From the NCBI GenBank assembly GCA_030770425.1, contig JASJFT010000453.1, positions 1-12,513 on the forward strand: a stretch of 12,513 bases of DNA, read 5' to 3'. Shown here piece after piece: positions 1-8,234 of this stretch; positions within the stretch are counted from its first letter, which is position 1, and every line of letters begins with the position of its first letter. The stretch comes from Darksidea phi (taxonomy: Eukaryota > Ascomycota > Dothideomycetes > Pleosporales > Lentitheciaceae). A program made the position numbers and the translations under genes. The notes beneath the pieces are model-generated. The model was not told where the DNA came from. It saw only the letters and a program-made list of their open reading frames with translations, and ran no database searches.

Positions 1-1
1 T

Positions 2-224
2 ATAGTATTCTATTAGGTTCTACTATAAATAGGAAGAAAGCTAAGCTTAATAAGTACTCCCCCCGCTTATATAAGCTTCCCCTTTCTTTATAATTATTTC
101 GGCTAGGCTTCTTCTTACCTTTACTACCTTATCTAATATTTTTCTTCGTCTTCTTAATAGGCGTTTTCTTAGTCTTTTTAATCTTTTCCTTCTTCTTATT
201 CTTCTTAGATTTAGGCTTAGGTTC
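2..224 (-). pseudogene. Lysine-rich degenerate coding tract, unknown protein
   Basis: Read on the minus strand, 224 down to 2 gives 74 codons with a single stop (TAA at 131-129). The first 31 residues contain 16 lysines in K-K-T and K-K-N runs, followed by a short basic stretch and then a hydrophobic run to the window edge. Upstream, to about 520, the same frame remains readable with scattered TAA/TAG codons that could be former Gln or Trp codons. A basic, low-complexity C-terminal tail of a transposon or chromatin protein would look like this, but so would a plain purine-rich tract. I do not recognise the protein, and its end lies outside the window. Confidence 0.25.
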
Positions 225-1115
225 TTACTACTTCTTACTCTAGACTTCCTATAAGAGGTTTCTCTTAGTATCGCGATTATCGGTAAACGTAAGACTAGTA
301 ATAGAGAGGGTTTAAAACTTATTTCTACTAGTTATTTTAGTCTTAATATTAACTCTACGTAATAAATTATCTAGATTAATAAATAGAGCTTTTACTACTA
401 GTTTTTTATTAAATAAGAGCTTATTTATAAATTAACGTATAAACGACTAGTTAGTATTAACTAGCTTTACTCTTATTATTCTCTATATTAGGAAATTACT
501 TTATAATATAATATTATTACTATCGCGGAGATAGCTAATTAAATCGAAGAAGAAGACTTACTTATAAGTTATTCTATACCTATTAACTTTAGCTTAGATA
601 AATAGTTTAATAGTACTAATAATATAGCGGGCTACCTTATAACGCGTTATAAAAATATTAAGATTATTCTTCTTAGCTATAAAAGAGATAGATAGATTCT
701 CTTTAGCTATTAGCCTCGTCGTATCGTTTATAATAACCGTACTATAGAAGATAATTAGTCTCTTAAAGTCTTAGATAGACTTAGTTATATTTATAAGAAT
801 TTTATTAATCTTTACCTTATAATTTAACGTCTAATTATTATACTATTAGTAGAGTTATACCTTAATCTCCTAGATTTACCTAATATAGTTAAAGATAACG
901 TTAATATCCTTTCCTAGAATATATCTAAATTTAATATCTATAGTAGTAGTTAGTAATAGATTAAAAGTAAGTATTTTCTTTATTATCTATACGATAACTT
1001 CTACCTCCTTTTAATTAATCTAAGTAATCTAATCTAGTAGCGTCTTATCCTTAATATTCTTTTTAGTAATATTAATAGCGACTTAGAAAGGTAAGATTTA
1101 AGAACTATCTTAAAG

Positions 1116-1158
1116 TATATTATTTTAGAATATTTTAAGTATATTCTAAAATAATATA
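1116..1158. repeat. Perfect inverted repeat, 18-bp arms, 7-nt loop
   Basis: Arms at 1116-1133 and 1141-1158 are exact reverse complements separated by 1134-1140. The sequence is entirely AT-rich apart from one G or C per arm. It would form a stable cruciform or RNA hairpin. I see no gene or terminator context for it, and both arms lie in fully RIP-mutated DNA. Confidence 0.7.
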
Positions 1159-2391
1159 AAGTTATACTTAATTCCCTCGATAGCTATAAGCTTATTATTA
1201 TAGTACTATTTCAAAGACTAAGCTAGAAGTTTATTAGTTATATAATAGTATTTCTTAAGTATAAAGATACTAGACTAATAGTCGTTATCTTCTACTAATA
1301 TTCTAAGTAAGATATAAGCCGTAACTAGACTACTAAAGTTTAAGTTTATAGATAATAATATATCTTCCTATTAATACTAATTACTAGTAAGAGTTATATA
1401 GCTAAGACGACCGATATATATATCTAGAGGTACTATTAAGCTAGATAAGATCTTATAAGTAGTCTTATCTATAATAACTTTATACTAAACTAGGACCTTA
1501 ATTAGTATAGGATAAGCTAATATCGATAACGTATAGAATAAATACTTAATCTTATTATTAAGAAAATAGAGACTAAGGTTATACTTTAGATTATTAAGAT
1601 ATTCTCTAGCTTTCTTTCTCTTATCTATAGTTATATAGAACTTTAAGTTAGTAGAAGTATCTTAATAGTTCTAGGCTAATAAATATATAGTATAGGTCTT
1701 ATTAGTAGTCTATATCTTAATATACTCGTTTAACTTAAAGTTAAAAGTCTATTTATAATTTAGTAATATATTTCAAAAGTTAATAGTTTATATTATTTCT
1801 ATAAAATTATTCTATATATCTATTTATTCTTACTCTACGGTCGAAAGTTATCGTACCTATAAGCAGTTAGCTTAACTAATTAAGTAATAAGCCTTAGTAA
1901 AAAGTATCTACTTATATATAGAGATAGTAGATATAGTATACTTTAGAAATATCTTAAGTAGATTTTATATAGTAATATTTTAAGATATATAAAATATAAC
2001 TCTACGACTAAGATAACTATATATATTACTAATAATAACTTTAGTATAGGTCTTATCTATATCTAGTAGTCCTTAGATAATAGTATAACTAGATAGTAAA
2101 GTTAGGGTATACTTAATTAAATTAAATTATTCTTTATTTAGTAGTAAAGATATATTATATAGATAATTATAGAGTATTTATAACCTCTTCTTACTTAAGA
2201 TTATAGTTAATACTCTAGGATTATTTAAAGGCTTATAATAGTCTAAAAGGATATACTTAAGATCTAGACTAATAGGCTTTTTTAACGAATCGATTACTTA
2301 GATATTTAATATAGTCTTTACTTACTATTAATATAGGATATTATTAATAAGATAGCTAATAAAGACGTTAAATTCGCTACTATTAGCTTAA

Positions 2392-3083
2392 AATTTTAGT
2401 ATTTTTTCGGAGATAACTACTATAAAAGACGCTTTATTATCTAAGAAATTGGGAATAATCTATCTACTAAGCTTAACTATATTATCCTTATTAGATTTCT
2501 AGGTATTAACTAAATTAACTTTAATTATAATATAAATATCTATAAAGGATAAGTTAATTACTATATTACTTATTATCTCGTTATACTTAAGGAATAGTTC
2601 TATAATATAATAGCCTTTATTATTAGAAATAGAAGTAAACTAAGCTTAAAATTAGACTTTAGTACCCTCTATATCGCTCTAAATTATATACTTAAGATTC
2701 TATAGTTAATACTCTCGTTCTTACTCTATACTAAGCTTTAAAAGAAATACTATCTCGTTAGAATTTCTATATAATTATAATAAGTTAATTAATAGCTACT
2801 TTTAAGACTTAGACTTTAATAGTTATTTAGTTATCTTAGTACTATTTATAACTACTATCTCCTTAAACTTTTACTTCTTAATTAGCTAATATAGTATTTT
2901 AAACGCGAAGCTAGGTAACTTAACCTCCTTAATTACTTTATTTCTAAAAGGATACTTTACTTTCTTATATTAAAGATAGAAGAACTAAAGATTACTATAG
3001 TATTTAGTAATAGTAAAGATATACTTTATATAATTAACTATAGCTTCCTAAAACTTAAGCTAACCTCGTTTAATAGAGAAGTA
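2392..3083 (+). pseudogene. Stop-poor plus-strand tracts in RIP block, unknown
   Basis: Two runs stand out from the surrounding stop density: 36 codons without a stop at 2392-2499 and 55 codons without a stop at 2919-3083. The two are in different frames. The first continues with scattered TAA/TAG, the changes RIP makes from Gln and Trp codons. The predicted residues are a mix of Leu, Ile, Ser, Lys, Asn and Glu, as expected when CpA and TpG have been removed. I recognise no motif. They may be remnants of a transposon coding region, or chance openings. Confidence 0.2.
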
Positions 3084-4101
3084 TAGATAGAGTTCTCTAG
3101 CTAATTCTAGGTATATAAGAAGTATATCTTATATATTTAAATTATTATATAATTCTATAATCTCTATAAATTACTCTTATAATATACCTTTTTAATAATA
3201 GGCCTTAAACTATTTATAAAGTTAAAAAGAGAGTTAAAAAATATATATTTTCTAAAGACCTAATATACGATCTAATAGTATAGTACTATTATATCTATTA
3301 GCTCTAGTAAAGATATCTTTATTAAATTTAAAAAGAAATTCTATACTAATAAAGTTATCCTTTCTATAAGTAAAGTCCTATATATATAGTCTAGTAGATA
3401 GGGTTTTTTTAGTATAAGTATTAACGACGTTAATCTTAATATAAGGTATCTAGGTTTTAAGATAGAATATAATCTTAACCATATTACCTATAGGTAGTTT
3501 AACTAAGACTAAGATCTTAACTAGAGCCTTCTAGTTCTTCTTAGTAACTAGCTACGTCTTACCTTTATTCTTACTCTTATTTTTATTCTTATCTATATCC
3601 TTACTAGAGTTTACTAATAATTTATCTATAACTTATACTTACTCTAAAGATATTTTAAAATACTTACTAATATACCTAGCTATATTATTTTAGCCTAAAA
3701 TAGATAAGATAATAACTATATAAACCCTCTTATCTATTTAAAGCTTATTAGATATCTTATTCTATAGTAGTATATCGTCTACTTATAGTAAGAAGATATC
3801 CCTTATATTAACTAATATAAAATTATTACTATTAAGTTCTAGTAAAAGTATATCTAGATAGAGGTATATATCGAGTATTAATAGCTAGACCTAGAGATTA
3901 GGTATAGATACTTTAGCTAGATAGGTCCTAGTAATCTTAGCTATAGTAGATTCTATAGTTATAGCTCGTTTCTTAACTAAGTCCTTTTTATACTTCTATT
4001 TAAACTACTTAATATTAATTATCTACTTATTCTTAGTCTTATATATCTACTTAGATAGAGAACTAGTTAAAGTCTCTATCTAAATATTTTTTATAACCTA
4101 G

Positions 4102-4560
4102 TTTATTACTTTAGCTATTACTACTACTAAAGCCTTACCTACTATCTATACCGTTACTACTACTACGTCTATATCGCGTATTTCTATCTTAGTAGTTAGT
4201 CTTTATTAGGAATTATTAAGTCCTAAACTAGATATAGTAAAGGTAAGAAAGAGGAAACTTTAGTCTAGTCGCTATTTCTATAACTTCTAAAACTCTACTA
4301 CTCTTATAAGCGATAAGAACCCTAGAGAGCTAGATCTTTAGACTCTCTAGAAAATTAGAGAGTTTTACTATTAAATCTACGCGTAAGTTAATATATATAG
4401 TTCTAAGTAGGGGGTATAACTAAATTTAGTCTATATACGTTAGTATTTACTTTATACTAGTTCTATACTTAGAGAGTAGGATCTATTTAAGAGCCGACGG
4501 GTTTATTACGAACTAAATATATACTACGGGATAGTAGTAAGAAGAGCTACTCGAGATTAA
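4102..4560 (+). pseudogene. Degenerate Thr/Ser/Arg-rich coding tract, unknown
   Basis: In one plus-strand frame the DNA from about 4108 to 4206 is open and Thr/Ser-rich, with a short run of ACT codons. Downstream to 4560 the frame carries repeated TAA/TAG but keeps a balanced set of Asp, Glu, Arg, Lys and aromatic residues, including an Arg-Glu-Leu-Asp-Leu stretch near 4327. This is what a RIP-damaged reading frame looks like, but no family is recognisable and the opposite strand cannot be excluded. Confidence 0.2.
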
Positions 4561-4673
4561 ACCTATTACTAGCTCTAATATAGAATACGAAGACTACGAC
4601 TATAGTATAAATAATAATTAGTATAAATAGCTTTACTAGGAAGTTATATAATAGATTTATACCTTAATAAGAA

Positions 4674-4772
4674 TAGATCTAAGGGTTATATAATAGCTTA
4701 GTAGATCTATTAGAATAGAGCTACGGAGCTATAGCTTAGTAGATCTATAGATATAGAGCTATAGATCTAAGG
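4674..4772. repeat. Local direct repeats with period about 38 bp
   Basis: A unit beginning agcttagtagatctat and ending tagagcta occurs at about 4695-4722 and again at 4733-4761. A second 12-base motif, atagatctaagg, flanks the pair at 4674-4685 and 4761-4772. The copies differ by small changes. This may be a decayed subrepeat of an untranslated or LTR region; its function is unknown. Confidence 0.55.
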
Positions 4773-5309
4773 AAACTAAATTAATATATAATAACTACGA
4801 ATCTCCTAAATAGTCTTACTTCTCTATAGTTAATTCGAATTTAAATTAATCTTATCTATTAACGTAATTAAACTATTATCTACTTATTCTCTCTCCTTCT
4901 TTCCTATCTTAAGTATAAACCTCTAAACGAGACTAAATAACCTATTAGGTCTAGACCCCGTTTAATAGAGCTCGTCTAGTATTAGTTAGTACTTATAATT
5001 ACTACCTAGCTAGCTATAGAATACTAGCTCTAAGTAAGTTAAATACTAAATACTACTAAAGCTATTATTATATATACCTAAAGACGTATACCTAAAGAGT
5101 CTATATATATATTAAAGAGAGAAAGGGAAGTAGAAGAGATAGGCGAGTATTAAAGTATTTATAAAAATTTATATAATAGAGTAGTAAAACTTTATACTAA
5201 TTATAGTAATAAAGAATAGTAAAGGTAAATAGTTTAAAGGTCGTAACTAAATATAAATTATCTTAACTTTTACTCTACTAATAGATACCCTAAATACTAC
5301 TATAGTTCT

Positions 5310-5356
5310 AAATTAGGGGGATACGGCGGGGCCCTAATTTTAAGAAAAAAAAAAAA
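5310..5356. repeat. GC-rich hairpin followed by a 12-A run
   Basis: Arms 5310-5318 (aaattaggg) and 5332-5340 (ccctaattt) are exact reverse complements around a G-rich 13-nt loop. After four bases comes a run of twelve A (5345-5356). The island is strikingly GC-rich for its surroundings, and RIP leaves CG- and GG-rich DNA untouched. A hairpin followed by an A run could be the 3' end of a plus-strand non-LTR retrotransposon, or a piece of a terminal inverted repeat. I could not find the matching other end. Confidence 0.5.
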
Positions 5357-5423
5357 TATTTAAAGATAGTAAAATATTTTTAAAAAATTAATTTCTCTTA
5401 TTACTTTAAATACTATCTAGAGC

Positions 5424-5451
5424 CCTTATAATTAGTCGACTAATTATAAGG
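5424..5451. repeat. Perfect 28-bp palindrome
   Basis: The 28 bases are identical to their own reverse complement, centred on a SalI-type gtcgac at 5435-5440. The next bases on either side do not pair. Ten bases of it, aattagtcga, recur at 5487-5496, and ctaagtatag occurs twice at 5457-5466 and 5471-5480. It lies about 90 bp left of the LTR junction. It could be a decayed miniature inverted-repeat element or a protein-binding site; I see no direct evidence for either. Confidence 0.75.
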
Positions 5452-5631
5452 ACTTACTAAGTATAGTAAACTAAGTATAGATAGAGAATTAGTCGATATA
5501 AACTTAATATTTATTAGGTCACTTATAGGATAGAGGACTATGTTACAACCCCACGCGAATCACAGGATACGGGGCATCCCGAGAAGGTTAGAAGCCAAGA
5601 CAAGGGCTTAGTCAGTGATCCAACATCACGT

Positions 5632-5734
5632 AACAATAATCTAGTTGATCTATATCTTAGCGAACAGAGCAAACAGAGCATGACCAACAATAATCTGGTT
5701 AATCTATGTCTTAGCGAACAGAGCAAGCAGAGCA
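5632..5734. repeat. Tandem duplication inside the 5' LTR (two 49-bp units, period 54)
   Basis: Units at 5632-5680 and 5686-5734 match at 45 of 49 bases. All four differences are A/G transitions. Three are TG-versus-TA changes: ctag/ctgg, ttga/ttaa and tata/tatg. The duplicated part ends in gaacagagca-type short repeats. It lies upstream of the TATA-like site, where duplicated enhancer-like elements are often found in LTRs, but regulatory function here is inference. The long minus-strand opening across it is a by-product of the repeat, not a gene. Confidence 0.85.
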
Positions 5735-5750
5735 AGGCAAAGCGGGACAG

Positions 5751-5788
5751 ATATAAGAAGATAGAGGATCTCTTAGGTTTTCTATCTT
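5751..5788 (+). promoter_or_regulatory. TATA-like site and hairpin in the LTR
   Basis: The motif atataag at 5751-5757 is the best TATA-box candidate in the LTR, about 70 bases before its inferred end. That position would put transcription start in the pyrimidine-rich stretch from about 5780. Overlapping its 3' side, aagataga (5758-5765) and tctatctt (5781-5788) form a perfect 8-bp inverted repeat with a 15-nt loop. No start-site evidence is visible in sequence alone. Confidence 0.35.
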
Positions 5789-5825
5789 AATTCTTTGTAG
5801 TTAATCTTCAGTTCTTCACCTAACA

Positions 5826-6007
5826 CTTACAAACAAGATTAAATCTTTTCCTAAGTAGTTATTCTAGTAATAGAATTCGTTGACTTGATCTTAACCTATC
5901 AGAAACCAACGGTACGACAAACATTCTATCGGCCCTAACCCGGATCCCGTATAAAGGTACGTACAACGCATAACATATTAACTACCCTAAACCAAGGTCA
6001 CGTCGAC
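5826..6007 (+). other. Leader between 5' LTR and gag; primer-binding site not recognised
   Basis: About 180 bases separate the inferred LTR end from the gag start. A primer-binding site should begin TGG next to the LTR; none is seen. A RIP-altered site (TGG to TAG) would be hard to recognise: tagtaatag at 5865-5873 is one weak possibility, but it is far from the LTR end. Self-priming, known in some fungal and yeast Ty3/gypsy elements, cannot be excluded. Confidence 0.4.
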
Positions 6008-8179
6008 ATAGCAACTCCATCTAGCTTACGTAACACCTCTGGGGAAAGCGCAACTAGGGCTCCAGCAACGAACCCAGCGGCCCTAATCTAGCAACAAGTA
6101 GCTCAGATAGTTGAGTTACAGCAGGCCATGATATCGCTATAAGGATCGCTATAATAGGCACGGGCGGGACTTAAGACGAAGTCAAAGATCCCGATACTAG
6201 AAAAATACGATAGCGGAAAGGAAGGCTTAAGGCCGTTCCTTACACAATTAGACCTATACTACCGGTTCAACTCTACTACGTTCACTAGCGACTAGGATAA
6301 AATCCTCACCGCGGGCATGTATATAACAGGTAAAGCAGCTGTATAAATACAGCCCCTAATCGACGATTACATAGCCAACGAAGACTCCTTATCGAAGCAA
6401 CGCGACGAAACGAAGGTAGTATTTAAAGATTAGGATTCGTTTAAGAAACAAATACGCATAGTCTTCGGAGACATTAATAAGGTCTAGCAGGCCGAACGCC
6501 AGATCCAAAGGCTAAGGCAGACCAAGTTAGCAAGCACGTACACTACCGAATTCAAACAGCTATAGTATAAGATCGACTAGGACGATGTACCTCTCATGGT
6601 CGCATACTACAACGGACTCAAGGAGCTAATTAAGGACGAGTTGACCCGACTTAAAAAATTAGACGACCTAGCGGAACTAATTAAGACGACGATCCGTATC
6701 GACAATCGACTACACGAACGAGCACTCGAGAAACGAGATGCTATAGGACCAGTAAGAGTCTACAGAAAAGAGCAAGTAGCTCGAAAACGCGGATTCTATA
6801 AGGGTTATAACGAAATGGACGTTAGCATAGTCCAGGAAAAGAAATACCCAAGGAATAAGAAACGCGAACAAGGCAGGAAGCCATAGAAAGTCCTAGCAGA
6901 CGAGATAAGACGACGTCGAGACGAAAAGGCGTGTCTACGCTACGGCATACAGGGACACTTCGCTAGGGAATACGGCGAGGAAAAGAAAAGTACAGGGAGC
7001 CAGAATGGCGCCAAGCGTATAAACATGATCAGGTATAGTAAAGAAAAAGAAACCAAGCCTAACTCGATACCCGAGACATAGTACGACGCCAGCGGGTAGG
7101 ACGAGGTCGAAGAAATCACTCGACAACAAGATAACCCAGAGCTCGAGATAGGAGAACTAAAACTCGACGGGCCAGATAAGGTCAGCACAGAAGACGTTTT
7201 CAGACGGTTAGCATACAATAAGTATTAGAAATATAGGACCAGCCAGCACATCGCTAAACATTACACCGACGCAAAAAAGCCAATATACGTCACGGGAGAT
7301 CGAGGCTAGCAGGCGATAGGCCAGGCCCTAAGACTCCAAGGACCAGAAGGTTACAAGGTAACCTAGGACTACAACAATATAGGCCACGACGCGCTACTAT
7401 AGACAAACTATACGGGAAATTACGAGTACCACGCCCGACAGAAGGAGGAAACCATGATACTCCCAGGAAGCAGCTTGTACATATACCTTCGAAATATAGA
7501 ATACCCAATGGCAGGATACCATATCCACGACTACAACAACTAGGCCCAGGCTCATAAGGAGCAAGAATGGCCAGGATAGGTTGATTGCTACGATGACGAA
7601 TACGATAAGCATTTCCCGATAAAACACGCTACAGGACGATAGCCACGCGGACCAACCTAAGCAGACACTAAAGGATATAAACGAGACATCAACTATAGGA
7701 TCACACACCAAGAACCTAATCACGAGGCCGTACATTAGACGTACTACGATCGATCATATATCCTACACCTAGCGCAACAAGAGCTTACGGCTAGAAGGGA
7801 AGAAGATATCTTCCATCAAAACCTCAAAAGGAAGGAATGCCTTATCGAACGATACGAATTGCACGGATATCCAATGTAGAACCAAGACAGTTCAAAGAAC
7901 CTAGAGATCAGCAGACAGCTAAGGGCCCCAGGCATATAGTAGGGATATTACGACGCCTAGAACGACAAAAATAAGGTAGAACCCATTGATTGGGATACAC
8001 CATCACCGAAAGGGGAACCATCGGAAGAACCGAATTGGGAAACACCCCGTAGGATCGGAAGAGTACCGGATCCAAAAATAGAATAGACAGACGAGTCGCC
8101 CACTCGACAAAACGAGACTAGAGAACTAGAAAAGGACCCCGAAGATTAGGACCTCTACGATAACAAGCCAAAAAACTAG
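6008..8179 (+). pseudogene. gag: gag (capsid and nucleocapsid), RIP-inactivated
   Basis: This encodes the structural Gag polyprotein of the retrotransposon particle. The frame runs about 723 codons with no indel apparent, interrupted only by TAG/TAA. No ATG is present at the natural start: ATA at 6008 follows gtcgac and begins the readable frame, so the initiator was probably ATG mutated to ATA. Residues about 58-245 match the retrotransposon Gag (capsid) domain, including a Tyr-Tyr-Asn-Gly-Leu-Lys stretch and Asp-Asn-Arg-Leu. The longest open fragment is 6596-6886. A CCHC zinc knuckle (C-x2-C-x4-H-x4-C) lies at 6932-6973 with the second and third Cys now Tyr (TAC). Beyond it are about 400 further residues, long for a fungal Gag, with three W-x2-C-x3/4-C-x2-H motifs. 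The frame ends at TAG 8177-8179, directly after the slippery site. Confidence 0.9.
7400..7768 (+). other. Three W-C-C-H motifs in the Gag tail
   Basis: In the gag frame three similar patterns recur: *-T-N-Y-T-G-N-Y-E-Y-H (7400-7432), *-V-D-C-Y-D-D-E-Y-D-K-H (7577-7612) and *-T-Y-Y-D-R-S-Y-I-L-H (7736-7768). The stop in each is TAG where Trp (TGG) is the likely original, and Tyr stands at the expected Cys positions except for one preserved Cys (7586-7588). The first and third are also preceded by H-[DE]-A. The spacing W-x2-C-x3/4-C-x2-H suggests a repeated metal-binding module between the zinc knuckle and the protease. I know of no defined function. Confidence 0.5.
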
Positions 8180-8234
8180 GTTGTTATCAGCTACGTAAGA
8201 GTCGCGCTGATAAAAGTACCTAAAAGACGACTCT
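8170..8234 (+). promoter_or_regulatory. Programmed -1 frameshift signal: slippery heptamer plus H-type pseudoknot
   Basis: A AAA AAC (8170-8176) lies in the gag frame exactly as X XXY YYZ, a canonical -1 slippery sequence. The next gag codon is TAG. After a 7-nt spacer, ttatcagc (8184-8191) pairs perfectly with gctgataa (8206-8213). Within that loop, agagtcg (8198-8204) pairs perfectly with cgactct (8228-8234). This makes an H-type pseudoknot with stems of 8 and 7 bp and loops of 6, 1 and 14 nt. The pol domains downstream lie in the -1 frame relative to gag. Slip site, spacer, structure and frame direction all agree. Confidence 0.8.

Larger units (their letters stand above)
1..5540. other. 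Heavily RIP-mutated AT-rich repeat block, identity unresolved
   Basis: This stretch is almost free of the dinucleotides CA and TG: I find none in bases 1-600 and only isolated ones later (for example TG near 2451 and CA near 1210 and 1864). CpG sites (tcg, acg, gcg) remain common. That pattern is the classical product of repeat-induced point mutation in ascomycetes, where C changes to T mainly at CpA on both strands. TAA and TAG interrupt every frame frequently, while TGA is practically absent because TG is gone. The DNA must once have been a repeat, probably one or several transposons, but I recognise no reverse transcriptase, transposase or LTR. Smaller structures inside are listed separately; the rest (about 525-1115, 1159-2390, 3090-4100 and 4780-5300) shows nothing else I can support. 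Confidence 0.85.
5541..5825 (+). repeat. 5' long terminal repeat
   Basis: The left edge is fixed by the match of 5541-5592 to 12462-12513: 49 of 52 bases are identical. The three differences are TG to TA at position 2 and CA to TA at positions 12 and 21, all in the 3' copy. The right edge is inferred: an LTR beginning TGTTA should end in TAACA, and taaca stands at 5821-5825. An alternative end is 5835 (acaaaca). The LTR includes a 49-bp tandem duplication and a TATA-like site. It keeps many CA dinucleotides, unlike the DNA to its left. Confidence 0.8.

Noticed and set aside
3771..3782. Val-Asp-Asp-Ile on the minus strand, resembling a copia RT motif
   Set aside because: The flanking translation shows no other RT motif, and short matches are expected in such AT-rich sequence.
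5318..5334. Similarity of ggatacgg in the hairpin island to ggatacgg in the LTR (5565-5572)
   Set aside because: Only eight bases match and the flanks differ, so it is not a second LTR.
5538..5735. 65-codon minus-strand opening beginning in the LTR
   Set aside because: It is internally repetitive because it crosses the 49-bp tandem duplication; it is an LTR by-product with no protein-like features.
6596..6886. A 96-codon plus-strand ORF with its own ATG
   Set aside because: It is an internal, stop-free piece of the gag frame; Gag-like sequence continues on both sides through RIP-made stops.
6935..7735. Several minus-strand openings (64-112 codons) opposite gag
   Set aside because: They lie opposite the coherent gag frame and are hydrophobic mirror translations. 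TG depletion on the plus strand reduces stops on the minus strand.
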